From contig NZ_KQ947475.1 of NCBI RefSeq assembly GCF_001506075.1, positions 1,762,331 through 1,826,330 of the forward strand: a stretch of 64,000 nucleotides of DNA. The letters run 5' to 3'. The position numbers and the translations under genes were made by a program. Below the pieces are notes generated by a model. It was given only the letters and a program-made list of their open reading frames with translations. It did no database searches and had not been told where the DNA came from. Positions 55,495 through 64,000 of the stretch are shown in pieces (positions within the stretch are counted from its first letter, which is position 1; each line of letters starts with the position of its first letter). Source of the stretch: Vibrio sp. MEBiC08052. Its GTDB lineage: Bacteria; Pseudomonadota; Gammaproteobacteria; Enterobacterales; Vibrionaceae.

Positions 55495-57384
55495 TCAGAG
55501 TTTGAAGCGAGAAATTTCTCGTCCCAGCTCAGTCATCAAACGATGGACTTCCTGTGCTTCTTCAGCCGCCAACTGAGCTTCATAGGTCATCTGGTCACTC
55601 ACTTCCCGGACAGATTCAGTATTACCATTAATATCTGCGGTCACCAGAGACTGCTCTTCTGCTGCCGAAGCAATCTGTGTTGCCATATCACTGATCATCG
55701 TAATCGATTCACTGATCATCTGCAGTTTGTCACCCGTGTGGTTGAAGTCTTGTACACTATTCTCAACCAAGTGATGGCTGGCCTGCATCACGCTGACAGC
55801 ATTGTTGGTAACTTTCTGCAGCCCTTCAATCTTCGACTGGATTTCTTCTGTGGAAGCATGCGTTCTTTGCGAAAGCACTCTCACTTCATCGGCAACAACT
55901 GCAAAACCACGCCCCTGATCCCCTGCTCTCGCAGCTTCAATCGCGGCATTTAAGGCTAACAGGTTGGTCTGTTCGGCAATCGCCCGAATCGTCGATAGAA
56001 TGGTGGATATTTCATTCGCATGGACTTCAAGATCACCGATAATCCCGGCAGCGCGAGTCAGTTCTTCAGCCAATTGGTTAATCGACTTCATACTCTTCTG
56101 CATCTGTTCATAACCTTCGGCACCCAATTCAACCGACTGGTTGGCACTCTTCGCAGTGTTTTCAGCATTACCGGCAATCTCAGCCGTCGCAGAAGCCATT
56201 TCCGTCACCGCCGTTGCAACCATGGTGATCTCATCCTGCTGTGTCTTCAGTTGCTGGCTACGTTTTGTCGCAGCCGAGGCCGCACTATCTGCTTTCTGAT
56301 TCAGCGCGATCGACACATCGTGAACTTTTTTCACCATTGCATGGAGTCGATCGACAAATTTGTTGAATCGATTGGCCAACATGCCGACTTCATCTTGACG
56401 ATTGACATCCAAACGCTTGGTCAAATCACCATTTCCTTCGGCAATTTCAGCCAGTGCCTCACCGATGTCACCAATGGCTTTGAGTTGTCGGGAGAGTACC
56501 CACGATGTTAATAGTGCAATCACGACAAGGATCACGATAGCGATGATGATTTGATTGAGCAGCAATGAATTCATCGGTTTTTCCAGTGTTGCCTGATCCA
56601 TAATCATCAGCAACATCCAGTCCGTGTGTGCAATATTTTGCCCCATCACTACTTTATCTTTCCCGTCAATATCGACGAACAGTGGTTTTCCTGAATCAGA
56701 GGCCTGAGTCAGAGACTGAATGTTCAACTGTGGGATCGCTTCGCTGATAGGTTTCAGGATCAAATCTTTGTTCGGATGCGCAACGACCGTTCCTTTTTTA
56801 TTCACCAGAATAGAATAACCGTCACCCAACACTTTCATTTTCAGGACGTCATTAATTAACTGGTCCAACGCCAGATTCGACGCAGCAACACCAATCAACT
56901 GACCATTTTGCCGAACCGGTTCTGCCAGCGTCACAACGAGCTGTTGCATCGTCACACTGACATACGGATCCGTCGTTACAACTTCGTTCTTTGACTTCGC
57001 CAGTTTATACCAACCTCTGACGCGTGGATCATAACCGGGTTTGTTCAGGGAAGGGTCTTGTCTGTACATTTCCCCTTTTTCATTGCCGTAATAGCTCAAA
57101 CCAAATCCGCCGGATTTCAACGTTTGTCTTAAATGAGGTACAACATCTAAAGTCGGACTCCGTTCGATTTCGTCTTTTAGCCCTGTAATTGCCAATTGCT
57201 TATCATGAAACCATTCACCGATCCCTTTTGCATAAGCCTGCAGCGTATTGCGACTCTCACTCTGAATAGCACGCCAGCTATCTTTCTTAAATGACTGATA
57301 ACTGACCATCACTAAAATGGCTGCCGTTAAAGTAATTGCAGCAACGACAGAAAGAACAATCTTCCTTTTCAAACTCAATTGCAT
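55495..57384 (-). CDS. Methyl-accepting chemotaxis protein A
   Basis: A 629-residue transmembrane chemoreceptor that relays ligand binding to CheA/CheW. It has a signal-anchor helix ([20 protein letters not shown], residues 9-28) and a dCache_1-type periplasmic sensor of about 240 residues (with [27 protein letters not shown] and [17 protein letters not shown]). TM2 lies near 277-297, followed by a HAMP domain ([20 protein letters not shown]). The cytoplasmic four-helix bundle has the invariant tip [20 protein letters not shown]. No C-terminal CheR-binding pentapeptide is present (ends REISRFKL). About 27 residues differ from copy B (roughly 96% identical), most of them in the periplasmic half. 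The motif DPxVRxWY suggests an amino acid-type ligand, by analogy with other dCache receptors. Confidence 0.95.
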   Translation of the reverse strand: MQLSLKRKIVLSVVAAITLTAAILVMVSYQSFKKDSWRAIQSESRNTLQAYAKGIGEWFHDKQLAITGLKDEIERSPTLDVVPHLRQTLKSGGFGLSYYGNEKGEMYRQDPSLNKPGYDPRVRGWYKLAKSKNEVVTTDPYVSVTMQQLVVTLAEPVRQNGQLIGVAASNLALDQLINDVLKMKVLGDGYSILVNKKGTVVAHPNKDLILKPISEAIPQLNIQSLTQASDSGKPLFVDIDGKDKVVMGQNIAHTDWMLLMIMDQATLEKPMNSLLLNQIIIAIVILVVIALLTSWVLSRQLKAIGDIGEALAEIAEGNGDLTKRLDVNRQDEVGMLANRFNKFVDRLHAMVKKVHDVSIALNQKADSAASAATKRSQQLKTQQDEITMVATAVTEMASATAEIAGNAENTAKSANQSVELGAEGYEQMQKSMKSINQLAEELTRAAGIIGDLEVHANEISTILSTIRAIAEQTNLLALNAAIEAARAGDQGRGFAVVADEVRVLSQRTHASTEEIQSKIEGLQKVTNNAVSVMQASHHLVENSVQDFNHTGDKLQMISESITMISDMATQIASAAEEQSLVTADINGNTESVREVSDQMTYEAQLAAEEAQEVHRLMTELGREISRFKL

Positions 57385-57888
57385 AGGAAGTACTCCCTAA
57401 GTTTGTGAAATAACTTCGTATGTTATTTTAATAGATAACTCATAATAATATGATGAGGCGTTTCCCCCGTCACATGAACTCTTTTTTACCGACTTACTCA
57501 TTTCGTATTCACTTATTTTCCTACTTCCTAACTATAGGTGAACAACATAAAAATAGGACAAAAGATATGTGAAACACCTCTGAATCAAGCACTAAAAACG
57601 TTTTCATGATATATATTGCTGTTCATTGTGACCTATACATACATCTCATTCCTGAAAGCACCGAGATTTTCTTCTAGCCTTCCCCACCATCATAAGATAA
57701 AAATCATCATTCACCTCCTTTTAACGACATTTATCATGTTTTCTTTAATCCAAATATCAATAAAAGAGATGTGCATCTTTGTGTGTCTGAGCGCAAAGGT
57801 AACGGCCATTATTGGTGATGCAATGAAGACATCACCAAACGGAGAGGAAAGACTCGGACCACCATTCGAGTCCGGAGCCAGAGAGGAT
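57385..57888. other. Intergenic duplicate between chemoreceptor A and pqiC relic
   Basis: About 500 bases. 57600-57827 aligns with 59950-60195 of the other copy. The part near 57420-57600 has no counterpart there, accounting for a length difference of about 150 bases. At 57850-57877 is a degraded copy of the pqi terminator (GACTCG...CGAGTC stem). A plus-strand frame at 57616-57906 is not called because it crosses the relic antisense. Confidence 0.6.
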
Positions 57889-57975
57889 TCATTGGCGAGT
57901 TGCTAATGTTGCGGCAATCGGGTCAATGACTTGTGTCAGCCAAAGATAAGAAAGTTGTTGAGACATTGCTGGATA
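57889..57975 (-). pseudogene. Relic of the pqiC 3' end (last 28 codons)
   Basis: Read on the minus strand it encodes YPAMSQQLSYLWLTQVID and continues PIAATLATRQ-stop. This aligns residue for residue with the C-terminus of the intact pqiC at 60256-60342, with six conservative changes and a different stop (TGA against TAA). It has no start and no upstream part. It is the diagnostic footprint of the tandem duplication. Confidence 0.93.
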
Positions 57976-58012
57976 ACGATTACGTAACAATCATTGAATA
58001 ATTGACCCTATT

Positions 58013-59902
58013 TCAAAGTTTGAAGCGGGAAATCTCCCGCCCCAGTTCAGTCATTAAGTGATGAACTTCTTGTGCTTCTTCAGCCGCCAACTGAGCTTCA
58101 TGGGTCATCTGGTCACTGACTTCCCGGATAGATTCAGTATTACCATTAATATCTGCGGTCACCAAAGACTGCTCTTCTGCTGCCGAAGCAATCTGTGTTG
58201 CCATATCACTGATCATCGTAATCGATTCACTGATCATCTGCAGTTTGTCACCCGTGTGGTTGAAGTCTTGTACACTATTCTCAACCAAGTGATGGCTGGC
58301 CTGCATCACGCTGACAGCATTGTTGGTGACTTTCTGCAGCCCTTCAATCTTCGACTGGATTTCTTCTGTGGAAGCATGCGTTCTTTGCGAAAGCACTCTC
58401 ACTTCATCGGCAACAACCGCAAAACCACGCCCCTGATCCCCTGCTCTCGCAGCTTCAATTGCAGCATTTAAGGCTAACAGGTTGGTCTGTTCGGCAATCG
58501 CCCGAATCGTTGACAGAATCGTTGATATTTCGTTCGCATGGACTTCAAGATCACCGATAATCCCGGCAGCGCGAGTCAGTTCTTCGGCCAATTGGTTAAT
58601 CGACTTCATGCTCTTCTGCATTTGCCCATAACCTTCTGCCCCCAATTCAACCGACTGATTGGCACTCTTCGCAGTATTTTCAGCATTACCGGCAATCTCA
58701 GCGGTCGCAGAAGTCATTTCAGTCACCGCCGTTGCAACCATGGTGATCTCATCCTGCTGTGTCTTCAGTTGCTGGCTACGCTTCGTCGCAGCCGATGCTG
58801 CACTATCTGCTTTCTGATTCAGCGCGATCGACACATCGTGAACTTTTTTCACCATTGCATGGAGTCGATCAACAAATTTGTTGAACCGTTCTGCCAACAA
58901 GCCGACTTCATCTTGACGATCAACGTCCAGCCGTTTCGTCAGGTCACCATTCCCTTCGGCAATTTCAGCCAATGCATCACTAATGTCACCAATGGCTTTG
59001 AGTTGTCGGGAGAGTACCCACGATGTTAATAGTGCAATCACGACAAGGATCACGATAGCGATGATGATTTGATTAAGCAGCAACGAATTCATCGGTTTTT
59101 CCAACGTTGCCTGATCCATAATTATCAGCAACATCCAGTCCGTATGTGCAATATTTTGCCCCATCACCACTTTATTCTTCCCGTCGATATCGACGAACAG
59201 TGGTTTTCCTGAATCAGAAGCCTGAGACAGAGACTGAATGTTCAACTGTGGGATCGCTTCGCTGATAGGTTTCAGGAGCAAATCTTTGTTCGGATGCGCA
59301 ACAACTGTCCCTTTCTTATTCACCAGAATAGAATAACCGTCGCCCAATACGTTCATGTTTAAAACGTCATTCGTTAATTGATCCAACGCCAGATCCGACG
59401 CTGCAACACCAATCAACTGACCATTTTGCCGAACCGGTTCTGCCAGCGTCACAACGAGCTGTTGCATCGTTACACTGACATACGGTTCAGTTATCACTGC
59501 CGCGTTCTTTGACTTCACCAGTTTATACCAACCTCTGACGCGTGGATCATAACCGGGTTTGTTCAGGGCAGGATCTTGTCTGTACATCTCTCCTTTCTCA
59601 TTGCCGTAATAACTCAAACCGAATCCGCCGGATTTCAACGTTTGTCTTAAATGAGGTACAACATCTAAAGCCGGACTCCGTTCGATTTCATCTTTTAGCC
59701 CTGTGATTGCTAATTGCTTATCATGAAACCATTCACCGATCCCTTTTGCATAAGCCTGCAACGTATTGCGATTCTCACTCTGAATAGCACGCCAGCTATC
59801 TTTTTTAAACGACTGATAACTGACCATCACTAAAATGGTGGCCGTTAAAGTAATTGCAGCAACGACAGAAAGAACAATCTTCCTTTTCAAACTCAATTGC
59901 AT
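58013..59902 (-). CDS. Methyl-accepting chemotaxis protein B (near-copy of A)
   Basis: 629 residues, same layout as copy A: signal anchor, dCache_1-type sensor, second transmembrane helix, HAMP and signalling domain. The hairpin tip is identical to copy A. Of the roughly 27 differences, about 17 fall before residue 290. They include a cluster around residues 129-138 ([14 protein letters not shown] here, [14 protein letters not shown] in A) and one around 170-184 ([16 protein letters not shown] here, [16 protein letters not shown] in A). These clusters are in the sensor, so ligand preference may have shifted. The gene is downstream of pqiC and its terminator on the same strand. It has no private terminator of its own; the duplicated pqi terminator follows. 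Confidence 0.95.
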   Translation of the reverse strand: MQLSLKRKIVLSVVAAITLTATILVMVSYQSFKKDSWRAIQSENRNTLQAYAKGIGEWFHDKQLAITGLKDEIERSPALDVVPHLRQTLKSGGFGLSYYGNEKGEMYRQDPALNKPGYDPRVRGWYKLVKSKNAAVITEPYVSVTMQQLVVTLAEPVRQNGQLIGVAASDLALDQLTNDVLNMNVLGDGYSILVNKKGTVVAHPNKDLLLKPISEAIPQLNIQSLSQASDSGKPLFVDIDGKNKVVMGQNIAHTDWMLLIIMDQATLEKPMNSLLLNQIIIAIVILVVIALLTSWVLSRQLKAIGDISDALAEIAEGNGDLTKRLDVDRQDEVGLLAERFNKFVDRLHAMVKKVHDVSIALNQKADSAASAATKRSQQLKTQQDEITMVATAVTEMTSATAEIAGNAENTAKSANQSVELGAEGYGQMQKSMKSINQLAEELTRAAGIIGDLEVHANEISTILSTIRAIAEQTNLLALNAAIEAARAGDQGRGFAVVADEVRVLSQRTHASTEEIQSKIEGLQKVTNNAVSVMQASHHLVENSVQDFNHTGDKLQMISESITMISDMATQIASAAEEQSLVTADINGNTESIREVSDQMTHEAQLAAEEAQEVHHLMTELGREISRFKL

Positions 59903-60217
59903 AGGAAGTACTCCCTAAATTTATAAAACAACCTCGTATGTCATTTTAATGATGACCGATACACACACTTCACTTCTAAAATCATCAAGATTTACGACCA
60001 CATTACACGACAAGATTAGATAAAAATTATAACTCACTCACTTTTAATAACATTAATATGCTTTATTTCATCTAAATATCAGTCAAATAAATGCTCGCAG
60101 ATGTATATCTGTAGCAAAGGTTATCATTGCAACTCACAGATATGGTCAGTCATGCAATCAAGTCGATAATGCAATGACATTGGCGACGCCATAAAGACAT
60201 CACCAAACGGAGAGAAA

Positions 60218-60245
60218 ACTTCGGATCACCATTCGGATCCGAAGT
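60218..60245 (-). terminator. Rho-independent terminator of the pqi operon
   Basis: ACTTCGGATC (60218-60227) pairs perfectly with GATCCGAAGT (60236-60245), loop of 8. On the minus strand it runs into TTTTCTCTCC. It lies 11 bases after the pqiC stop. A degraded copy is at 57850-57877. Confidence 0.85.
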
Positions 60246-60255
60246 CAGAGAGGAT

Positions 60256-60849
60256 TTACTGGCGAGTGGCTAATGTGGTGGCAATCGGATCGACGATTTG
60301 TGTCAGCCAAAGATGAGCAAGTTGTTGAGTCATCGCCGGATAGCCGCTGTGTTGCATCATATCCACACTTTCAAATGACGCTTCATGAAGCAACTGTTTC
60401 GACGCTGACCAAAGTGACCAGTGGCCGGCAGCGGTGATTTTGCCATGTCTGTCGGCATGAAAACGATAGACTTCAATATCCAGCAATAATGTCGGTCGAA
60501 TATACTGATAAGACGGAATCCATGTAAGTTTCGGTAATCGTTCTTTCAACCGTCTCAACGTCATTTTTTCCAATTGAGAGCTCAGCGATTCCGCCCATAA
60601 ATGTTGTGACGCCAGATAGACCTGTCCGTCGGGATCAACCATAACAATATTCGGCTTTTCCAGATAGCCCGGCATTTTAATCGCTTTGATCTGAATCGGC
60701 TGGTCGATCTTGGCCAATGTTTTCAGAGCCGGAACCCGTTCCGGCATCGGTAGCAAATACTGTGTTGTTTCTAACGCAGTACTACCCGAGCACCCACCGA
60801 GTAATATCAGCATGAGCGATAGCCATACAACGCGCCCTGTCAATCTCAT
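60256..60849 (-). CDS. pqiC: Intermembrane transport lipoprotein PqiC
   Basis: PqiC is the outer-membrane lipoprotein partner of the PqiAB lipid-transport system. It is 197 residues (E. coli PqiC/YmbA 187) with a lipobox LGGC near residue 20 and the ABC-transport auxiliary (PF03886) body: TTQYLLPMP, IQIKAIKMPGYLEKPNIVM, HLWAESLSSQLEKMTLRRL and HWSLWSASKQLLHEASFE. Its ATG overlaps the pqiB stop by 4 bases. The last 28 codons have been duplicated downstream at 57889-57975. A strong terminator follows. Confidence 0.93.
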   Translation of the reverse strand: MRLTGRVVWLSLMLILLGGCSGSTALETTQYLLPMPERVPALKTLAKIDQPIQIKAIKMPGYLEKPNIVMVDPDGQVYLASQHLWAESLSSQLEKMTLRRLKERLPKLTWIPSYQYIRPTLLLDIEVYRFHADRHGKITAAGHWSLWSASKQLLHEASFESVDMMQHSGYPAMTQQLAHLWLTQIVDPIATTLATRQ

Positions 60850-62507
60850 TTCGTACTCCCTTTAGTCACTTTCGGCTCAATATCCTGTTCACTCTGCTTG
60901 CCGAAAATAATCGAGTTCGGCTGCCGACGTATGTCCTGTAGTAACGGATATAATGTTTCAAGGTTACGTTGTACGGCATCAAGGCTTTGCTGAATATTCT
61001 GGCCTAAAGCTCCCTGAGCCTGATAATCACTCAAGGTTTCGTTTAAGGTTTCCAGCGTACTCACCAGCCGCTCCGGAATTGCCTGCGTCTTCTCTTGTGA
61101 TAGCAGTTTTTTCAGATTCTTACTCGCTTCATGCAATTCTTTAAACGTTTCATCGGCAGACGCCAACGCCTGATTCAGTTGCCCAACGGTCTTATCCATT
61201 GGCAATGCTGCCAGATGATCGAGGATCAGCGTGATTTTTTCCTGCATGGAGGCCAGAGAATTATTCACCGTCGGGAAAAGCGGATACCCCTGATATATAG
61301 TTTCCGTCATCGGCTTGGGATCTTTCACAAATACAATCGACACAACTTTCGCTCCGGTCAGCAAATTACTGCTGCTCAGTGTAGCTCGCATTCCCCGCTT
61401 AAACCCTTGTGCGAACATCTCGCGCCACTCATCCAGATGAATAACTTTCTCACTTAAATGAGATGCGATTCTTTGTGGCTCCAAACGGACCAGTATCGGA
61501 ATTGACTGCATACGAATATCCCCTGCGGCCTCAATTCCTGCACCATGATACGGCACTTCTTCCACCGTCCCCATACGAACACCGTTATACTCCAACGGCG
61601 CACCCGGTAGCAGGCCGCTGATACTGCCCTGAACCAACATGATGTAATCAATGTATTTGTCATAGCGATTATTGGCCGCTGCTTCTTTAGAAGAAAAAAG
61701 ACGGAACTCCGTTAAATCCTTGACGGGTGAGCCTGAGTCCTGATTGTTTGTCGTGCCGAATGAAATGCCTCCGGAGAGCAGAGTCTGTAAAGAGTCCATC
61801 CGCACTTCCAACCCTTTTGCGGTTCCCTCAACCAAAAGTCCCGGTGTCATCCAGAACTGTACATTGCTGTGGACTAAAGCATCATAAGGCGCATTCACAA
61901 AGATATGGTAGGTAATCGCTTTTCGTTTCACATCAAAATCAACATTCTCAATGTAGCCGACTTCAAATCCTCGAAAATGGACCGGTGAACCCACTTCCAT
62001 TTTCGCGTTATCCGTCGAATAGAGTTTCAGGCGAATCCCCTGATTATCAGCCGTCGATAACGGTGGTTGTTTCAACATCGTAAAGCGTTCGCGTTTTTCA
62101 CCATTTTTACCTGGATTGACGTTGATAAATGCACCGGAAAGAATCGTCCCCAGACCACTAATCCCTTCTTTCCCCACTCTGGGCTTCACCACCCAGAACT
62201 GACTTTTGCTATTTAGCATCGCCTCAGCGCCCTGCTCCATACGGATATGGATAATTGCATGATTAAAGTCATCACTGAGTTGAATGTCAGTGACCTCTCC
62301 GACATCCACATTATGCGCTTTCACTTTGGTTTTTCCGGCAACCAGCCCATCGGCATTTTCTGCAACAACGATAATCTCCGGCCCTTGCCGAGACCAGTTT
62401 TCAACTAACATCCACCCTGCAACAATTGCAGCAATTAAAGGCACGAACCAGATAGAATTAAAATGCATCCGATGAGTGGATTCCGTAACAGATGATGAGC
62501 GACTCAA
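60846..62507 (-). CDS. pqiB: Intermembrane transport protein PqiB (three MCE domains)
   Basis: PqiB forms a periplasm-spanning hollow tube of stacked MCE rings that carries lipids between the membranes. It is 553 residues (E. coli PqiB 546). One N-terminal transmembrane helix (FNSIWFVPLIAAIVAGWMLV, residues 16-35) precedes three MCE domains starting near residues 43, 158 and 285, each with the DGLVAGK / VGSPVHFRG / LPGAPLEYNGV-type turn. A long C-terminal coiled-coil tail (about 440-530) completes the layout. The stop overlaps the ATG of pqiC, and its own ATG overlaps the pqiA stop, so all three are co-translated. Three MCE domains distinguish it from LetB (seven). Confidence 0.95.
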   Translation of the reverse strand: MSRSSSVTESTHRMHFNSIWFVPLIAAIVAGWMLVENWSRQGPEIIVVAENADGLVAGKTKVKAHNVDVGEVTDIQLSDDFNHAIIHIRMEQGAEAMLNSKSQFWVVKPRVGKEGISGLGTILSGAFINVNPGKNGEKRERFTMLKQPPLSTADNQGIRLKLYSTDNAKMEVGSPVHFRGFEVGYIENVDFDVKRKAITYHIFVNAPYDALVHSNVQFWMTPGLLVEGTAKGLEVRMDSLQTLLSGGISFGTTNNQDSGSPVKDLTEFRLFSSKEAAANNRYDKYIDYIMLVQGSISGLLPGAPLEYNGVRMGTVEEVPYHGAGIEAAGDIRMQSIPILVRLEPQRIASHLSEKVIHLDEWREMFAQGFKRGMRATLSSSNLLTGAKVVSIVFVKDPKPMTETIYQGYPLFPTVNNSLASMQEKITLILDHLAALPMDKTVGQLNQALASADETFKELHEASKNLKKLLSQEKTQAIPERLVSTLETLNETLSDYQAQGALGQNIQQSLDAVQRNLETLYPLLQDIRRQPNSIIFGKQSEQDIEPKVTKGSTK

Positions 62508-63748
62508 ATGGTTATCTCCTCAGATTTATCCCAAATCAGACGGGAATCGAACGACATCGCTGCCAACATGGTCAGAATAACCACCGCAGCGAAAGATATA
62601 GCGGCAACACCGGGAATAATAGTCATCATGGCACCAAGCTGAACCAGCGCTGACAGAATCGCGACCACAAACACATCAACCATTGACCAGCGCCCGACAA
62701 ATTCTGTGATGTGATAAATACGTTGGGTCGGTTTTTCATGCTCTCCGCGCCCAAAACGAATTTGCCAACATAACCAGAACAACATCAAAATTTTCATCAC
62801 CGGCACCAAAATACTGGCAACAAAAATCACACCGGCGACAAGATATGATTTCATTCCCCACAATAAAATCACGCCCCCCATGATAGTTGACGGCTCACTG
62901 GTCCCCAGAAAGGTCGTAATCATGATCGGGAAAAGATTGGCCGGAAGATACAAAACACAAGATGCAAATAATAGCGCTAACGTATTACTGAGGCTGCCCT
63001 GTTTACGCTGATGTAAAATATGATGGCAGCGAGTGCACTGATATGTGTGCGCAGTCACCAGCGCACCACAATACTGACAGCCTTTTAGTCCCTGAGATAA
63101 TGCCGAGCCGGAACGAACGGCGACCACCGGGGCCGGGCCACATAAACAATGCCAAATCCAGCGCTTATCGACAAAAGAGACCGTTCTGAATAAGCAAATC
63201 GTAAAGACACAGAAAGCCCAAAAAGACAGCCCCAACTCAATTTCAGCCAAGCTTTGCAGTTTAACTAAAGCCACCAGCCCGCCGAGCAGAAAAACATCGA
63301 CCATCAGCCAGGGTTTCAGGGCATTGATCGTGTGCGTCAATCCATAATGAATCGAGCGGAGCTTCCCTTGGCGCATCGCCAAGGCAGTCAGCAATACCGC
63401 CGTCAGGTAGACCACCGGTAACACCAGTAAAGTCAGGGTCACAATAATACCGAGCGAGATGTAATGTTCACCCATCAGGCCATAAATACAATCCAACAAG
63501 GTGATCCGCTGATAACTGCCTTGTGAGGAAAACCCGAGAAAAACAAAACACAGCGACATAATGAACATCAACACCGCTGAACATCCGTTACTCAGCAACT
63601 GCTGTGGTGCATTCGGATGACATGTAACAATCAAATGACCACAACGGGCGCAATACAGCCGTTCTCCGGCTTGCATTGGAGGCATCACATTCACCCAGTC
63701 ACAATGATCACAAGCTGTCGCTTGTTCATGACATTTTCCGCTACTCAT
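62504..63748 (-). CDS. pqiA: Intermembrane transport protein PqiA
   Basis: PqiA is the inner-membrane partner of PqiB, with two PqiA-type modules of four transmembrane helices. It has 414 residues (E. coli 417). Each module starts with a zinc-ribbon-like cysteine pair: CDHCDW at residue 13 with CARCGH near 33, and CQYCGA near 222 with CTRCHH near 237. Membrane stretches include VLMFIMSLCFVFLGF, YISLGIIVTLTLLVLPVVYL and LFPIMITTFLGTSEPSTIMG, the latter being the conserved loop with EPSTIMGGV. It is the first gene of pqiABC. Expression in E. coli is induced by superoxide; a SoxS site was not identified here. Confidence 0.94.
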   Translation of the reverse strand: MSSGKCHEQATACDHCDWVNVMPPMQAGERLYCARCGHLIVTCHPNAPQQLLSNGCSAVLMFIMSLCFVFLGFSSQGSYQRITLLDCIYGLMGEHYISLGIIVTLTLLVLPVVYLTAVLLTALAMRQGKLRSIHYGLTHTINALKPWLMVDVFLLGGLVALVKLQSLAEIELGLSFWAFCVFTICLFRTVSFVDKRWIWHCLCGPAPVVAVRSGSALSQGLKGCQYCGALVTAHTYQCTRCHHILHQRKQGSLSNTLALLFASCVLYLPANLFPIMITTFLGTSEPSTIMGGVILLWGMKSYLVAGVIFVASILVPVMKILMLFWLCWQIRFGRGEHEKPTQRIYHITEFVGRWSMVDVFVVAILSALVQLGAMMTIIPGVAAISFAAVVILTMLAAMSFDSRLIWDKSEEITI

Positions 63749-64000
63749 CCCTGTCCCTCTGTCACACCATTTGGTTTCTTATCAGCCGGTATTCGTGAAT
63801 CATTCGGTTTCATCATCGAGTTTACCTACGACGTGGAAGTCTGTAAAAGCAATTGTTATCACAAATTTGCGCTGACTGTTATTCCATTTTATGGACGGTA
63901 AATACACTTTGTGGACAAATGGGTCTGCATCCACTGACCATCATCCCCCACTCCCGTATAGATGAAGTGACCCAATACCACCACTTGTCATTGGGCTCAT
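63749..64000. other. Region upstream of pqiA to the window edge
   Basis: Contains the pqiA promoter region. On the minus strand a frame open to the edge reads protein-like, VVVLGHFIYTGVGDDGQW continuing to KCIYRP and TAA at about 63898-63900. It could be the degraded or real 3' end of another gene, but stop codons close upstream (near 63990) make this doubtful. Nothing else is supported. Confidence 0.3.

Larger units (their letters stand above)
55461..57975. repeat. Tandem duplication unit A (chemoreceptor plus pqiC relic)
   Basis: Homologous to unit B at 57979-60342. It contains a short downstream flank, the chemoreceptor gene A, its upstream intergenic DNA with about 150 bases of extra sequence, a degenerate copy of the pqi terminator and the last 28 codons of pqiC. 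The coding part is very similar to unit B; the intergenic part is more diverged. Confidence 0.88.
57979..60342. repeat. Tandem duplication unit B (chemoreceptor plus pqiC 3' end)
   Basis: Begins 3 bases after the end of unit A. The chemoreceptor genes are offset by exactly 2518 bases in the two units, while the pqiC portions are offset by 2367-2368 because of the indel in the intergenic DNA. Unit B includes the 3' end of the functional pqiC, so it is the original position of the pqi side. Confidence 0.88.

Noticed and set aside
57616-57906. Plus-strand 96-codon open frame between the two chemoreceptors
   Set aside because: It runs antisense through the pqiC relic and the decayed terminator, and the homologous region at 59950-60280 does not keep the frame.
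1-64000. CRISPR arrays, prophage, integron or insertion sequences
   Set aside because: No regularly spaced repeats, transposase or integrase homology, or terminal inverted repeats with target duplications were seen.

Overview
The window is a chromosomal segment of a gammaproteobacterium, almost certainly a Vibrio or close relative. The case rests on gene content and order: hrpA, rimO, the ycjX-ycjF-tyrR block, pabB-nudL, asnS-aspC, pqiABC, a GntR-controlled prp operon, a T6SS VgrG and large methyl-accepting chemotaxis proteins. Nearly every gene is recognisable. There is no rRNA, tRNA, CRISPR array, phage or intact insertion sequence, so this is mostly core genome with a few accessory or recently rearranged spots.

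Layout. 1-2006 holds a VgrG spike protein on the minus strand, cut by the window edge. 2.6-9.5 kb carries a porin, the sugar phosphatase HxpB, a small outer-membrane barrel and the RNA helicase HrpA. 9.5-15.3 kb has a TetR/SDR pair with a perfect palindromic operator, a TerB protein, RimO, an EamA transporter and a DEDDh exonuclease. 15.5-20.8 kb is a tightly coupled operon of a membrane-anchored DUF2760 protein and two non-canonical Hsp70 proteins; it is the least understood gene set here. 21-24 kb holds queC-queE, YidA and a GNAT. 24.3-30.7 kb is the 2-methylcitrate operon (GntR regulator, prpB, prpC, prpD, prpE) with two matching operators. 31-36 kb is rimJ, tyrR with a TYR box, ycjF, ycjX and a YjbR protein. 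36.5-43.9 kb has a second EamA protein, a START protein, a small membrane protein, a lipoprotein, class I fumarase, pabB, nudL and a small barrel protein. 44-47.5 kb has two L-serine dehydratases flanking queD. 48-54 kb carries asnS, aspC, a VOC protein and a GGDEF-EAL protein. 54-64 kb holds a CodA-type deaminase, two nearly identical chemoreceptors in a tandem duplication, and pqiC-pqiB-pqiA.

Main points for a second look. (1) The CodA homologue has Ser where E. coli CodA has Asp314, the residue linked to exclusion of 5-methylcytosine. (2) The two chemoreceptor genes lie in abutting direct repeats of about 2.4-2.5 kb, and the junction holds an in-frame 28-codon relic of the pqiC 3' end plus a copy of its terminator. 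(3) The DUF2760-Hsp70-Hsp70 operon looks like a dedicated chaperone module. (4) Several regulatory sites can be read directly: a TetR palindrome, paired ATTGT-NN-ACAAT sites upstream of prp, a TYR box at tyrR, a 20-bp-phased direct repeat at an outer-membrane gene, and a promoter that moves the start of hrpA to a TTG codon.

All assignments come from reading the sequence and remembered family features; no database search was run.
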